Assembly (NCBI RefSeq): GCF_029201545.1
Contig: NZ_CP104007.1
Coordinates: 1,832,501-1,896,500 of the forward strand
Length of the DNA: 64,000 bases
Reading direction: 5' to 3'
DNA from: Devosia sp. FJ2-5-3
GTDB taxonomy: Bacteria; Pseudomonadota; Alphaproteobacteria; Rhizobiales; Devosiaceae
The notes beneath the pieces are model-generated. The model was not told the DNA's origin. It did not search any database and saw only the letters and a program-made list of their open reading frames with translations. A program made the translations under genes and the position numbers. Positions 1 through 7,911 of this stretch are shown piece by piece; the first letter of the stretch is position 1; each line of letters starts with the position of its first letter.

Positions 1-986
1 CGGTCAACATTCCGGTCGAATATATCGCGCCGGGATTGGCCGCGGGAAACACCATTGTCTGGACCCCCGCGCCCAGTACGGCGCTGATTGCGGCGGCGCT
101 GGTGAGGGTGATCTCCGAGGCGGATATTCCCCCGGGCATACTCAATCTGGTGACCGGGGCCGGGGCGGTGGTCGGGGACGAAATCGTCTCAAATGCGGGC
201 ACGAATGGCGTCGGGTTTACCGGCAGCGCGGCGACCGGGAAGGTGATCGCGCAGAGGGCCGCGGGCAAGCCGCAATTGATGGAACTGGGCGGCAATGGTC
301 CGGTGGTGATCCTGCCGGACGCCGATCTCGAACGGGCTGTCACCGCCACGGCTTCGGGATGTTTTGCCAATGCGGGGCAGGTGTGTTCGTCGTCCGAGCG
401 CATCCTCGTGCATCGCGCCGTCTATGATGAATTTGCGGCGCGGATGGCTGAGAAGGCTCGCGCCGTGGTGCTCGGCGACCCCCGCAAGGACGGTACGACG
501 ATGGGGCCGCTCAACAATGCATCGGTGGCGGAAAAGGTCGGCCAGCACGTCAATGATGCGCTGGAACGGGGGGCAAAGGCGATCACGGGCGGCAAGCGGC
601 CGGACAACGCGCTCAGCCCGCTCTATTTCGAGCCAACCATTCTGACCGGTGTGAGCCGTGAGGCGATCATCAACACCGAAGAAACCTTTGGACCGGTGGC
701 GCCGCTCCTGGTGTTCGACACGGACGAGGAGGCGTTCGATATGGCGCGGGACAATCGCTATGGCCTTGTGTCGTCAGTCTTCACCCAAGATATCGACCGC
801 GCCTTCCGCTATGTCGAAGAGATGCCGACGGGCATCGTCAACATCAACGACACATCCAATTATTGGGAATTGCACATTCCCTTTGGCGGGCTCAGTGGCA
901 AGGATAGCGGCATGGGCCGCGTCGGCGGCAAGCATGCGCTGATGGCCATGTGCGATCTCAAGACTGCAACATTTACGGTGCGCTGA
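1..986 (+). CDS. NAD(P)-dependent aldehyde dehydrogenase, 5' end outside window
   Basis: Oxidises an aldehyde to the acid in the cytoplasm. The frame is open from base 3 with no start in the window, so roughly the first 140-150 residues of a ~480-residue family are missing. Visible are the MELGG segment with the catalytic-base glutamate, the NAGQVCSSSER segment with the nucleophilic cysteine, and the ETFGPVAP and PFGGLSGKDSGMG segments near the C-terminus, all typical of the succinate-semialdehyde-like ALDH group. The stop overlaps the next start (TGATG), so it is the upstream part of the creatininase/Gfo-Idh operon. The substrate cannot be told from sequence. Oxidation of 2-ketoglutarate semialdehyde from KdgD is possible, but nothing links the two loci. 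Confidence 0.93.
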   Translation, partial: VNIPVEYIAPGLAAGNTIVWTPAPSTALIAAALVRVISEADIPPGILNLVTGAGAVVGDEIVSNAGTNGVGFTGSAATGKVIAQRAAGKPQLMELGGNGPVVILPDADLERAVTATASGCFANAGQVCSSSERILVHRAVYDEFAARMAEKARAVVLGDPRKDGTTMGPLNNASVAEKVGQHVNDALERGAKAITGGKRPDNALSPLYFEPTILTGVSREAIINTEETFGPVAPLLVFDTDEEAFDMARDNRYGLVSSVFTQDIDRAFRYVEEMPTGIVNINDTSNYWELHIPFGGLSGKDSGMGRVGGKHALMAMCDLKTATFTVR

Positions 987-1765
987 TGCGTTGGGAAGAA
1001 ATGACGTCGCCGGAAATCGGCGCGCTCGATCGGGAGCGCACGGTGGTCGTGCTCCCCATTGGCTCAATCGAGCAACATGGAAATCACATGCCGCTGGGCA
1101 CGGACAGCATTCTGGCCCATGCGGTGAGCCTCAAGGCGGCCGAACTGGCGGGCGAAGTGGCCGTATTGCCGGGACCGTGGTTCGGCTTTTCGGCGCACCA
1201 TATGCGGTTCCCCGGCTCGATCAGCCTGCGCGCGGAGACGCTGATGGCGGTGGCTGATGACGTTGTGGCGTCATTGGTAACGCATGGGTTCTGCAAGATC
1301 CTGATCGTCAACGGCCATGGCGGCAATGGCGGGGTGATCGACGTGCTGGCCTCCACGCTTGGCCACAAGCACTATGGCAAGGCGCGGATCGCGACACTGA
1401 CCTATTTCGCGCTGGCGCGGGATTCCATTGCGGCGGGCCGGCAGTCGGCGCCAGGCGGCATGGGGCATGCGTGCGAATATGAAACATCGCTGATCCAGCA
1501 TCTGCGGCCGGAGCTGGTCAAGATCGAGCGGGCGGAAACCCATTATCCCGACCCGGGATCGGACTATCTCACCACCGACCTCATCGGGAGCCAGTCGGTG
1601 CGGGTCTATCACGATTTCGGAGATCTCTCGCCAACCGGAACGCTGGGGGATCCATCTCTTGCCAGCGCCGAGGCGGGAGAGCGCTTTTTCAACGCCGCAG
1701 CCGAGGCCCTGGCGGCGTTTATCGGCGATTTTCGAGGCTGGACACTTCCAGGACGTAAACAATGA
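986..1765 (+). CDS. Creatininase-family amidohydrolase
   Basis: Predicted metal-dependent cyclic-amide hydrolase of about 259 residues, the family's usual size. Metal-site motifs are present: GSIEQHGNHMPLGTD near the N-terminus (Glu, His, Asp), the NGHGGNGG loop, and HACEYETS with the later conserved glutamate. The start at 986 was chosen because its ATG overlaps the ALDH stop; an in-frame upstream start at 950 lies inside the ALDH gene. It overlaps the following oxidoreductase gene by 4 bases (ATGA). Family members act on creatinine, formamides (MftE and FAPy-type) and other lactams, so the real substrate is open. Context suggests degradation of a small nitrogenous compound. Confidence 0.9.
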   Translation: MRWEEMTSPEIGALDRERTVVVLPIGSIEQHGNHMPLGTDSILAHAVSLKAAELAGEVAVLPGPWFGFSAHHMRFPGSISLRAETLMAVADDVVASLVTHGFCKILIVNGHGGNGGVIDVLASTLGHKHYGKARIATLTYFALARDSIAAGRQSAPGGMGHACEYETSLIQHLRPELVKIERAETHYPDPGSDYLTTDLIGSQSVRVYHDFGDLSPTGTLGDPSLASAEAGERFFNAAAEALAAFIGDFRGWTLPGRKQ

Positions 1766-2760
1766 AGACCCTCAAGATCGGGGTGATCGGCCTCGGCTTT
1801 TTTGGCGGACGCCATGCGCGCATCTATGCCGACCATCCTGCGGCGGAGTTGATCGGCGTTTGCGACGCAGATTTTTCGCGGGCGGAAGAGATTGGCGCGG
1901 CGCTGGGGGCGGAGGCCTTCGCGTCGGTCGAGGATCTTCTGGCCATGCCGGAGCTCCAGGCTGTCAGCATCTGCCTGCCGGACCGTCTGCATGAGGAGGT
2001 TGCGATCGCCTGCGCGCGCGCCGGCAAGACCATCCTCCTGGAAAAGCCGCTGGCGCATAATGGCGAGGCAGCACGCCGGATCGTCGAGGCCGTGGAAGCG
2101 GCCAATGTGCGCCTGATGATCGGGCACATCCTGCGGCACGACCCGCGCTATGTGCAGGTTTATGAGGCCGCGGCGCCGGAGCTCTTGGGCAATCCGATCC
2201 ATCTGCGCGCCAAACGCAACGGCATCCGCTCGACGGCCAGGCGCCTGGGGTCGTCCTCGTCTATACTTTTCTACATGGGCGTTCACGATGTGGATGCGAT
2301 GCAATGGGTGGCGCGGTCGCGCATCTCCAGCGTCTATGCCCGCAAGGTGGAAATGCTGGGGACCGGCAATGAGGACGCGCTTTATGCCGTGCTGAATTTC
2401 GAGAATGGGGCCATCGGCAATCTCGATTATTCCTGGGCGTGGCCGGATGGAATGATGAACGGGTTCCGTTCCGCCTTCGAGATTGTCGGCACCAAGACCG
2501 CCGCGGCGATGGATGTGACCGACCAGGGTCTCTATTTTGTGAACGATGGTGGGACGGTCGGTGGCGACACCCATCTCTGGCCGGAAATCAATGGACGGAT
2601 CGCCGGTGCATTGGCGGATGAGCTGAACCATTTCGTCCAGGCGACGCTGGCCGGGCGGGACTATGTACAGCATTATCGCGAGGCACTGGACGCAATCCCG
2701 GTGCTCGACGCGCTGGCGCTCTCGGCACAGACGGGCAAGGTCGTGGAAGTGAACCGTTAA
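1762..2760 (+). CDS. Gfo/Idh/MocA-family oxidoreductase
   Basis: NAD(P)-dependent dehydrogenase, typically acting on a sugar, inositol or amino-sugar hydroxyl. The N-terminal Rossmann fold begins with IGVIGLGFFGGRHA. The ILLEKPLAHN segment holds the family EKP motif whose lysine binds the cofactor and substrate. The C-terminal alpha/beta dimerisation domain follows, with YMGVHDVDAMQW in the place of the catalytic histidine/aspartate region. The length (332 residues) is normal. Its start overlaps the creatininase stop, so these genes are translationally coupled. The substrate is not recognisable; the GntR regulator immediately downstream probably controls the set. Confidence 0.92.
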   Translation: MKTLKIGVIGLGFFGGRHARIYADHPAAELIGVCDADFSRAEEIGAALGAEAFASVEDLLAMPELQAVSICLPDRLHEEVAIACARAGKTILLEKPLAHNGEAARRIVEAVEAANVRLMIGHILRHDPRYVQVYEAAAPELLGNPIHLRAKRNGIRSTARRLGSSSSILFYMGVHDVDAMQWVARSRISSVYARKVEMLGTGNEDALYAVLNFENGAIGNLDYSWAWPDGMMNGFRSAFEIVGTKTAAAMDVTDQGLYFVNDGGTVGGDTHLWPEINGRIAGALADELNHFVQATLAGRDYVQHYREALDAIPVLDALALSAQTGKVVEVNR

Positions 2761-2765
2761 TTTCG

Positions 2766-2787
2766 CATTCGGCACGAATGGTTGACA
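2766..2787 (+). promoter_or_regulatory. Candidate promoter and operator of the GntR gene
   Basis: A short inverted repeat, CATTC-ggcac-GAATG (2766-2780), sits directly before a perfect -35-like TTGACA (2782-2787). The matching -10 (about 2805-2810, CTCATT) is weak. A promoter here would put the start of transcription just upstream of the ATG at 2835. The repeat would suit autoregulation by the GntR protein, which is inference. Confidence 0.35.
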
Positions 2788-2834
2788 ATGGGGGACTGAT
2801 TCTGCTCATTGCAGACCGCTTCGAGGATCCTCAG

Positions 2835-3572
2835 ATGACCACCAATGGCGCGGCGACCCCGCTCGTTTCTATATCGACCAATGAGCGCGCCACGCCATCG
2901 CTGGTTTACCGCGCCCTCCTGCGCTCGCTGCGAGAGGGCATGATGGTCCCCGGGGCCAAGCTGCCCAATGAGCGGGATCTGGCACAGCAACTCAATACCA
3001 GCCGTACGGCGGTTCGGTCCGCGCTGGCCATCATGGAGCGTGAGGGCCTGGTGCATCGCCGCGTGGGGGCGGGCACGTTCCTCGCCGATGATGCGCTTTC
3101 GGTTTTCGAGCGCATGGACCAGACCAGCGCTGCCTCCCATGACGACGTGCCGTCCTTCGGCGAAATCGTCGAGGGGCGGCTGTTGTTCGAGCCGGCGATG
3201 ATGCTCCTCGTGGTCAATCGCGTACAGGATCGGGATATCGCCGAGATGCGCGGAATCCTGGACGATATTCTTGGATCGCCGACCTGGGAGGATTTCAAGG
3301 AAAGCATCTATGCGCTGCATCGGGCCATCTTCGCGACGACGCGGAACAAGTTCCTGGTGCAGATCATGAACTCGATCCTCGATGACCGCCGCGCCGTTCT
3401 GTTCGACGGGCATGATACGGACAAGCCCGCGCCGGACCTGGTCAAGCGGCAGACCCACAAGGACCTTTCGGCCATCGTCGATGCCATTGCCGAGCGCAAC
3501 GGCAAGCGGGCGGAGGAACTGGTCAACGACCATCTGATGCGCACGCTCGCCACCATCAATATCTGGCAATAG
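2835..3572 (+). CDS. GntR-family (FadR/FCD type) transcriptional regulator
   Basis: DNA-binding regulator responding to a small acid or sugar-acid ligand. The N-terminal winged helix shows KLPNERDLAQQLNTSRTAVR and GLVHRRVGAGTFL. The rest is an all-helical FCD domain with the usual metal-binding positions (the Asp/His of LHRAIF, the His of QTHKDL, the His of NDHLMR). The ATG at 2835 is preferred to the in-frame ATG at 2778, because GAGGA stands 8 bases before it and a TTGACA promoter element lies between the two. It sits between the oxidoreductase genes and the phosphoesterase/ABC operon, so it may regulate either or both. Confidence 0.9.
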   Translation: MTTNGAATPLVSISTNERATPSLVYRALLRSLREGMMVPGAKLPNERDLAQQLNTSRTAVRSALAIMEREGLVHRRVGAGTFLADDALSVFERMDQTSAASHDDVPSFGEIVEGRLLFEPAMMLLVVNRVQDRDIAEMRGILDDILGSPTWEDFKESIYALHRAIFATTRNKFLVQIMNSILDDRRAVLFDGHDTDKPAPDLVKRQTHKDLSAIVDAIAERNGKRAEELVNDHLMRTLATINIWQ

Positions 3573-3653
3573 GGCGCCCGATGGCCTGCATCTGGCTGCC
3601 GGTTAATACCGACGGCGGGGAGGCCCGGCCAAGTTCATCGAATTGTCGTATCG

Positions 3654-3671
3654 ACGTCACCGCACTGTCAT
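3654..3671 (+). promoter_or_regulatory. Weak Pho-box-like direct repeat upstream of the ABC operon
   Basis: The 18-mer ACGTCACCGCACTGTCAT has GTCA repeated with an 11-base period, and its second half, CTGTCAT, matches a Pho-box half-site exactly; the first half is degenerate (about 12 of 18 matches to the E. coli consensus). It ends 46 bases before the ATG of the first gene and has the right orientation. It fits the phosphoesterase content of the operon but is weak on its own. Confidence 0.3.
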
Positions 3672-3716
3672 TGGCGGTTTGTAGGTCGCTCCCAGCTAAC
3701 CAAATGGGGGCTTCCA

Positions 3717-5300
3717 ATGCCTGCTTCTCTCTCTTCCAATCGCCTCATTCTTGGACTGGTCAGTGCATTGGCACTCGGCTCCGTATCGCTTCCCGTGCTC
3801 GCCCAGGAGCGGCCTGATCTCGTCGTTGGCGTGGCGGACCTGCCGCCGACCCTCGAGCCGGGCAAGGAGCTGTCCAATGTCGGTACGCGCGTCAATTATT
3901 CGATCTTCGACACGCTGATCCGTCGCGATTTCCTCTCCGCCGAAGGTGGTGGTGGCTCCGAGCTGGTGCCGGGCCTTGCGACATCGTGGACGCGCATCGA
4001 CGATCTCACGCTCGAGATCAAGCTGCGCGAAGGCGTCAAATTCCACAATGGTTCGCCGCTCACTGCCGAAGACGTTGCCTTCACTTTCTCGCCTGAGCGC
4101 CTGAGCGGCGAAAATGCGCTGCTGCCCGAAGGCCCGGCCTATTTTTCCGTGCTGAGCGAAGTGAAGGTGATCGATCCGACCACGCTGCACTTCATCACCA
4201 AGGCGCCCGATCCGTTGCTCGAGCAGCGCCTCGCCTCCTGGGCATCGTGGGTGGTGAACAAGGAAGATTGGCTGGCCAAGGCCGAACAGGATGGCGGTCT
4301 GCCCATGTTCCCGGTCGGCACCGGCCCCTACATGCTCGAGGAATACAAGGCGGACGAAAAGATCGTGCTATCAGCCAATGATGGCTATTTCGGCGGCGTA
4401 CCCAACGCTGCGACGGTGACGTTCCGCGAAGTGCCGGAGCCTTCGACCCGTGTCGCTGGTCTCGTGTCGGGCGAGTTCGACATCATCACCAATGTGTCGC
4501 CGGACCAGATCGAGCAGATCAATTCCTATGACGATATCGAGGCCCGCTCGGTGGTGCTCGCGAACTCCCACGTGCTGGTCTACAGCGTTACAGATCCGGT
4601 GATGGATGATGCCCGCATCCGCCAGGCCCTGAACCTGGCGATCGATCGCGACCTGCTCAATGAAGCGCTCTGGGGTGGCAAGGCCGTGGTGCCGAATGGC
4701 CACCAATATCCGGAATATGGCGACATGTACACCCCCGACTTCGTCGGCGTTGAGTACAACCCAGAACGCGCTCGCGAGCTGCTCAAGGAAGCCGGCTATA
4801 ATGGCGAGCTGATCAAATACACGACCCAGCCGAACTACTATCTCAACGCCCTGCCGGCCGCGCAGGTGATCGTCGAGATGTGGAAGGAAGTCGGCGTCAA
4901 TGTCGAGCTCAACGTCGTCGAGAGCCTGACCGGCGTTGACGTCGGGGCGCTGCAGGTGCGTACCTGGTCGAACTCGACCCGTTACCCTGACCCGGTCGGC
5001 GGCGTCTGGAACACCTGGGGCCCGCATTCTGGCCCACAGAAGACCAACAAGACCTGGATCGGCACGGAGGGCGTTGCGCGCTTCAACGAGCTGGGCGCCG
5101 TGCTGGAAAGCACCGTGGATCTGGCGACGCGCCAGGAAGCTGCCTGGGAGATGATCGACATCTGGAAAGCCGATGCCCCCGGTACCGTGCTCTACCAGCC
5201 GCTCGAGACCTATGGCGTGGCCAAGGACGTGAACTGGAACCCCTACACGTTCTACTACATGGATTTGCGTCCCTATAATCTCAGCTTTGAAGGCAAGTGA
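3717..5300 (+). CDS. ABC transporter substrate-binding protein, family 5 (peptide/opine/nickel type)
   Basis: Periplasmic solute receptor of 527 residues. A classic signal peptide is seen, with a hydrophobic core at residues 10-25 and a VLAQ cleavage region near residue 29. The mature part has the SBP family-5 layout, including LREGVKFHNGSPLTAEDV near the N-terminus and the ARELLKEAGY segment. GGGGG at 3706-3710 can serve as ribosome-binding site. It is the first gene of an eight-gene operon; the next gene starts within its stop codon. Family-5 proteins bind peptides, opines, oligosaccharides and other solutes, so the ligand is not set by family. The three phosphoesterases downstream suggest a phosphodiester-containing compound. 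Confidence 0.94.
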   Translation: MPASLSSNRLILGLVSALALGSVSLPVLAQERPDLVVGVADLPPTLEPGKELSNVGTRVNYSIFDTLIRRDFLSAEGGGGSELVPGLATSWTRIDDLTLEIKLREGVKFHNGSPLTAEDVAFTFSPERLSGENALLPEGPAYFSVLSEVKVIDPTTLHFITKAPDPLLEQRLASWASWVVNKEDWLAKAEQDGGLPMFPVGTGPYMLEEYKADEKIVLSANDGYFGGVPNAATVTFREVPEPSTRVAGLVSGEFDIITNVSPDQIEQINSYDDIEARSVVLANSHVLVYSVTDPVMDDARIRQALNLAIDRDLLNEALWGGKAVVPNGHQYPEYGDMYTPDFVGVEYNPERARELLKEAGYNGELIKYTTQPNYYLNALPAAQVIVEMWKEVGVNVELNVVESLTGVDVGALQVRTWSNSTRYPDPVGGVWNTWGPHSGPQKTNKTWIGTEGVARFNELGAVLESTVDLATRQEAAWEMIDIWKADAPGTVLYQPLETYGVAKDVNWNPYTFYYMDLRPYNLSFEGK

Positions 5301-6334
5301 TGACGGGGCTGGCACATCTTGGAGGAGTGGGCGCACCTGCGCCTGCCCCTTTCGCCGAGGCTGGGCGCAAGCTGGCCGAGCCGGTTCTCGATATCCGCGA
5401 TCTCGTGGTGCGCGCCGGGTCGGCCAATCTGGTGGATGGTGTCAGCCTCGCCGTTCGCCCCGGCGAGACGCTCTGTCTCGTTGGGGAGAGTGGGTGCGGC
5501 AAGAGCCTCACCTGCATGTCGGCGCTCGGGCTTCTCGATGACGGCCTCGTCTCCAGCGGCTCTGTGCGTCTTTTCGGTGAAGAGACTATCGGCGCGCCGG
5601 AGCGGGCGCTGAACCGTCTGCGTGGCCGTGATGTCACGATGATCTTCCAGAACCCGATGACGGCGTTGAACCCGATCCGTCGGGTTGGACAGCAGATTGT
5701 CGAAGCGATCCTGCAGCACACAGATCTGCGCGGCCGTAAGGCCGAGGCGCGCATGGAGGAGCTGCTCGATCAGGTCGGCATTCCCAATGTGCCGCGCCAC
5801 AAGAACTACTATCCGCACCAGCTGTCGGGCGGCATGTGCCAACGCGTGATGATCGCCATGGCGCTGGCCTGCAAGCCAAAACTGCTTATTGCCGACGAGC
5901 CGACCACGGCGTTGGATGTGACCATTCAGGCGCAGATCCTGCGGCTGATCCGCGATCTGCAGACCGAGCTCGATCTGGCGGTGGTGTTTGTGACCCACGA
6001 TCTCGGTGTCGTGGCGGAAATCGCCGACGACGTGGCGGTGATGTATTCCGGCAAGGTGGTTGAAACCGGCAGCGTGGATGCGCTGTTTGATCATCCGTCC
6101 CATCCCTATACGCGCGCGCTGATGAACAGCCGGATCGGCTTTGGCCGCGTGCCCGGGACGCCGCTGCAGGCGATCGCCGGAACCGTGCCGTCGCCATCGG
6201 CGCGTCCCCAGGGCTGTGCCTTCTCGCCGCGTTGCGCGCTGGCGAGTGCACGCTGCACGACCACGCCGGTGATGGTCGAAGGGCAGGGCACGATGGTGGC
6301 CTGCCACCACATCGGTGCGGGGTTTTCCCAATGA
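5300..6334 (+). CDS. Oligopeptide-type ABC transporter ATPase (DppD/OppD type)
   Basis: Cytoplasmic ATPase that powers the importer with its partner encoded next. Walker A is GESGCGKS, the signature is LSGGM, and Walker B is [12 protein letters not shown], followed by the VTHDLG switch histidine. The C-terminal extension has the cysteine-rich [14 protein letters not shown] segment that, in DppD/OppD proteins, can hold an iron-sulfur cluster. The ATG at 5300 overlaps the binding-protein stop (TGATG); a GTG one codon earlier is the alternative. It overlaps the next ATPase by 4 bases. Length (344 residues) is normal. Confidence 0.94.
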   Translation: MTGLAHLGGVGAPAPAPFAEAGRKLAEPVLDIRDLVVRAGSANLVDGVSLAVRPGETLCLVGESGCGKSLTCMSALGLLDDGLVSSGSVRLFGEETIGAPERALNRLRGRDVTMIFQNPMTALNPIRRVGQQIVEAILQHTDLRGRKAEARMEELLDQVGIPNVPRHKNYYPHQLSGGMCQRVMIAMALACKPKLLIADEPTTALDVTIQAQILRLIRDLQTELDLAVVFVTHDLGVVAEIADDVAVMYSGKVVETGSVDALFDHPSHPYTRALMNSRIGFGRVPGTPLQAIAGTVPSPSARPQGCAFSPRCALASARCTTTPVMVEGQGTMVACHHIGAGFSQ

Positions 6335-7155
6335 GCGGCGTCAAGGCGCTCAACCTCGTCCAGAGCTATCCGGTCGGCCGAAAGCTCTTCGGCAAGCCGG
6401 AAGTGTTCCGGGCGGTCGACACGGTGACGCTCGATATCGCCGAGGGGGAGACCCTGGGCATTGTCGGCGAGAGCGGCAGCGGCAAATCCACCCTCGGGCG
6501 GATGATCGCCGGCATCGAAACCCCGACCAGCGGGCAGGTGTCGTTCTGGGGGCAGAACTACGCGCCGGTGGGCACCAAGGAATGGCGGGCGCAGCGGCGC
6601 TGGGTTCAGGTGGTCTTCCAGAGTCCGGCTTCGGTGGTCGACCCGCGCTGGAGTGTTCATGCTCAGGTGCGGGAGGCGCTGACAGCGCATGAGACGCTGG
6701 CGGCGTCCGAGGCCGATGACCGGGCGCAGGACATGCTCGATATGGTCGGCCTGGGGCCAATGAGCCATCGCCTGCCGCACCAATTGTCGGGTGGGCAATT
6801 GCAGCGTGCGGTGATCGCCCGGGCGCTGGTGCTGAAGCCTCGGCTGGTGGTGTGCGACGAGGCGGTGAGTGCACTCGACGTGTCGGTGCAGGCCCAGATC
6901 ATCAACCTCTTGCTAGAGCTGCGCGAACGGCTCAACCTCTCGATGATGTTCATTTCCCACGACCTTTCAGTGGTGCGCCATATCAGCCATCGGGTGGGGG
7001 TGATGCATCGGGGGCAATTGCTGGAAATCGGGGAGTCCACGGCGCTCTTTGAAGCCCCCAAGCACGACTATTCCCGCCGTCTGCTGGCGGCCATTCCGGC
7101 CGATACGCCGCGCCAGCGCCGACAACGCGACTTGCAGACTTTTGCGGCGCTCTGA
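6331..7155 (+). CDS. Oligopeptide-type ABC transporter ATPase (DppF/OppF type)
   Basis: Second ATPase of the importer, 274 residues. Walker A is GESGSGKS, the signature is LSGGQLQR, Walker B is LVVCDEAVSALD (an alanine stands where proline is usual in DEPxSALD), and the switch is ISHDLS. The ATG at 6331 overlaps the preceding stop by ATGA; an in-frame start at 6232 lies inside the neighbour and is not used. It lacks most of the C-terminal OppF extension, so it is shorter than canonical OppF. It pairs with the 5300-6334 product as a heterodimeric motor. Confidence 0.93.
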   Translation: MSGVKALNLVQSYPVGRKLFGKPEVFRAVDTVTLDIAEGETLGIVGESGSGKSTLGRMIAGIETPTSGQVSFWGQNYAPVGTKEWRAQRRWVQVVFQSPASVVDPRWSVHAQVREALTAHETLAASEADDRAQDMLDMVGLGPMSHRLPHQLSGGQLQRAVIARALVLKPRLVVCDEAVSALDVSVQAQIINLLLELRERLNLSMMFISHDLSVVRHISHRVGVMHRGQLLEIGESTALFEAPKHDYSRRLLAAIPADTPRQRRQRDLQTFAAL

Positions 7156-7188
7156 GCGCCATCAGTTTCCGAACGGATCGGACAGAAC

Positions 7189-7911
7189 ATGAAGATCATC
7201 GCACATCGCGGCGACAGCGCCGCCTTCCCCGAAAACACGCCAGCCAGCTGGGATTCGGCTTTCGAAAAGGGGGCCTTCGCCATCGAGGCGGATATTCGCT
7301 ATTCAGCCGATGGCGTGGGCATCTGCTCCCACGATCCAACGCTCCAGCGCCTGTTCGGCCTGACGGATCGCGCCGATGCGCTGAGCTTTGGCGAACTGTC
7401 GGCGCTGAGCACGGATTTTGGTGATTGCGTCAGCACCTTTGCCGAAGTGCTGGCCTATGCCGCCAGTGGCAAGCCCGTGCTGCTGGACCTCAAGGATGAG
7501 AGCCCCGAGGGGCTTGTGCGTCTCTGGGCGGATATCGAGGGCGCTGTGCCAGCGGCCTTGCGGCACCTGGTGATCGCCGGTTGCCACACGATGGACGCCA
7601 CGGAATTTTTCGCGGCCAAAGGCAGCGTGACTATTCTCGGTTTCATTCCGAACCCCGATCTCGCCCTGGAATTTCACCGGGCAGGGGCCAGTCTCATCCG
7701 CCTCTGGGAAAGCGATGTGACCCATGAGCGCGTGGCGGCGCTGAAGGCGGCGGGGGCGGAGGTGTGGGTGACAACCGGCCACCACACGACCGGCCGCAAG
7801 GTCGGCGATGCGGATGCGCCGAGCCTCACGGCGCTGGCCGAAATGGGTGTCGATGGCGTGCTGATCAACGATGTTGCCCTGACCAAATCCATCCTGGAGG
7901 CGCTCCAATGA
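7189..7911 (+). CDS. Glycerophosphodiester phosphodiesterase family protein
   Basis: Hydrolyses glycerophosphodiesters to sn-glycerol 3-phosphate plus an alcohol. The TIM-barrel signature is complete: H6-R7 in AHRGDS, ENTPAS at 15-20, E33 and D35 in IEADIR, and H48 in SHDPT. There is no signal peptide, so it is predicted cytoplasmic like UgpQ rather than periplasmic like GlpQ. At 240 residues it has the UgpQ-like size. It sits 33 bases after the ATPase gene and overlaps the NPP-type phosphodiesterase gene by 4 bases. Its presence inside the transporter operon suggests that the imported solute is, or gives rise to, a phosphodiester. Confidence 0.93.
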   Translation: MKIIAHRGDSAAFPENTPASWDSAFEKGAFAIEADIRYSADGVGICSHDPTLQRLFGLTDRADALSFGELSALSTDFGDCVSTFAEVLAYAASGKPVLLDLKDESPEGLVRLWADIEGAVPAALRHLVIAGCHTMDATEFFAAKGSVTILGFIPNPDLALEFHRAGASLIRLWESDVTHERVAALKAAGAEVWVTTGHHTTGRKVGDADAPSLTALAEMGVDGVLINDVALTKSILEALQ

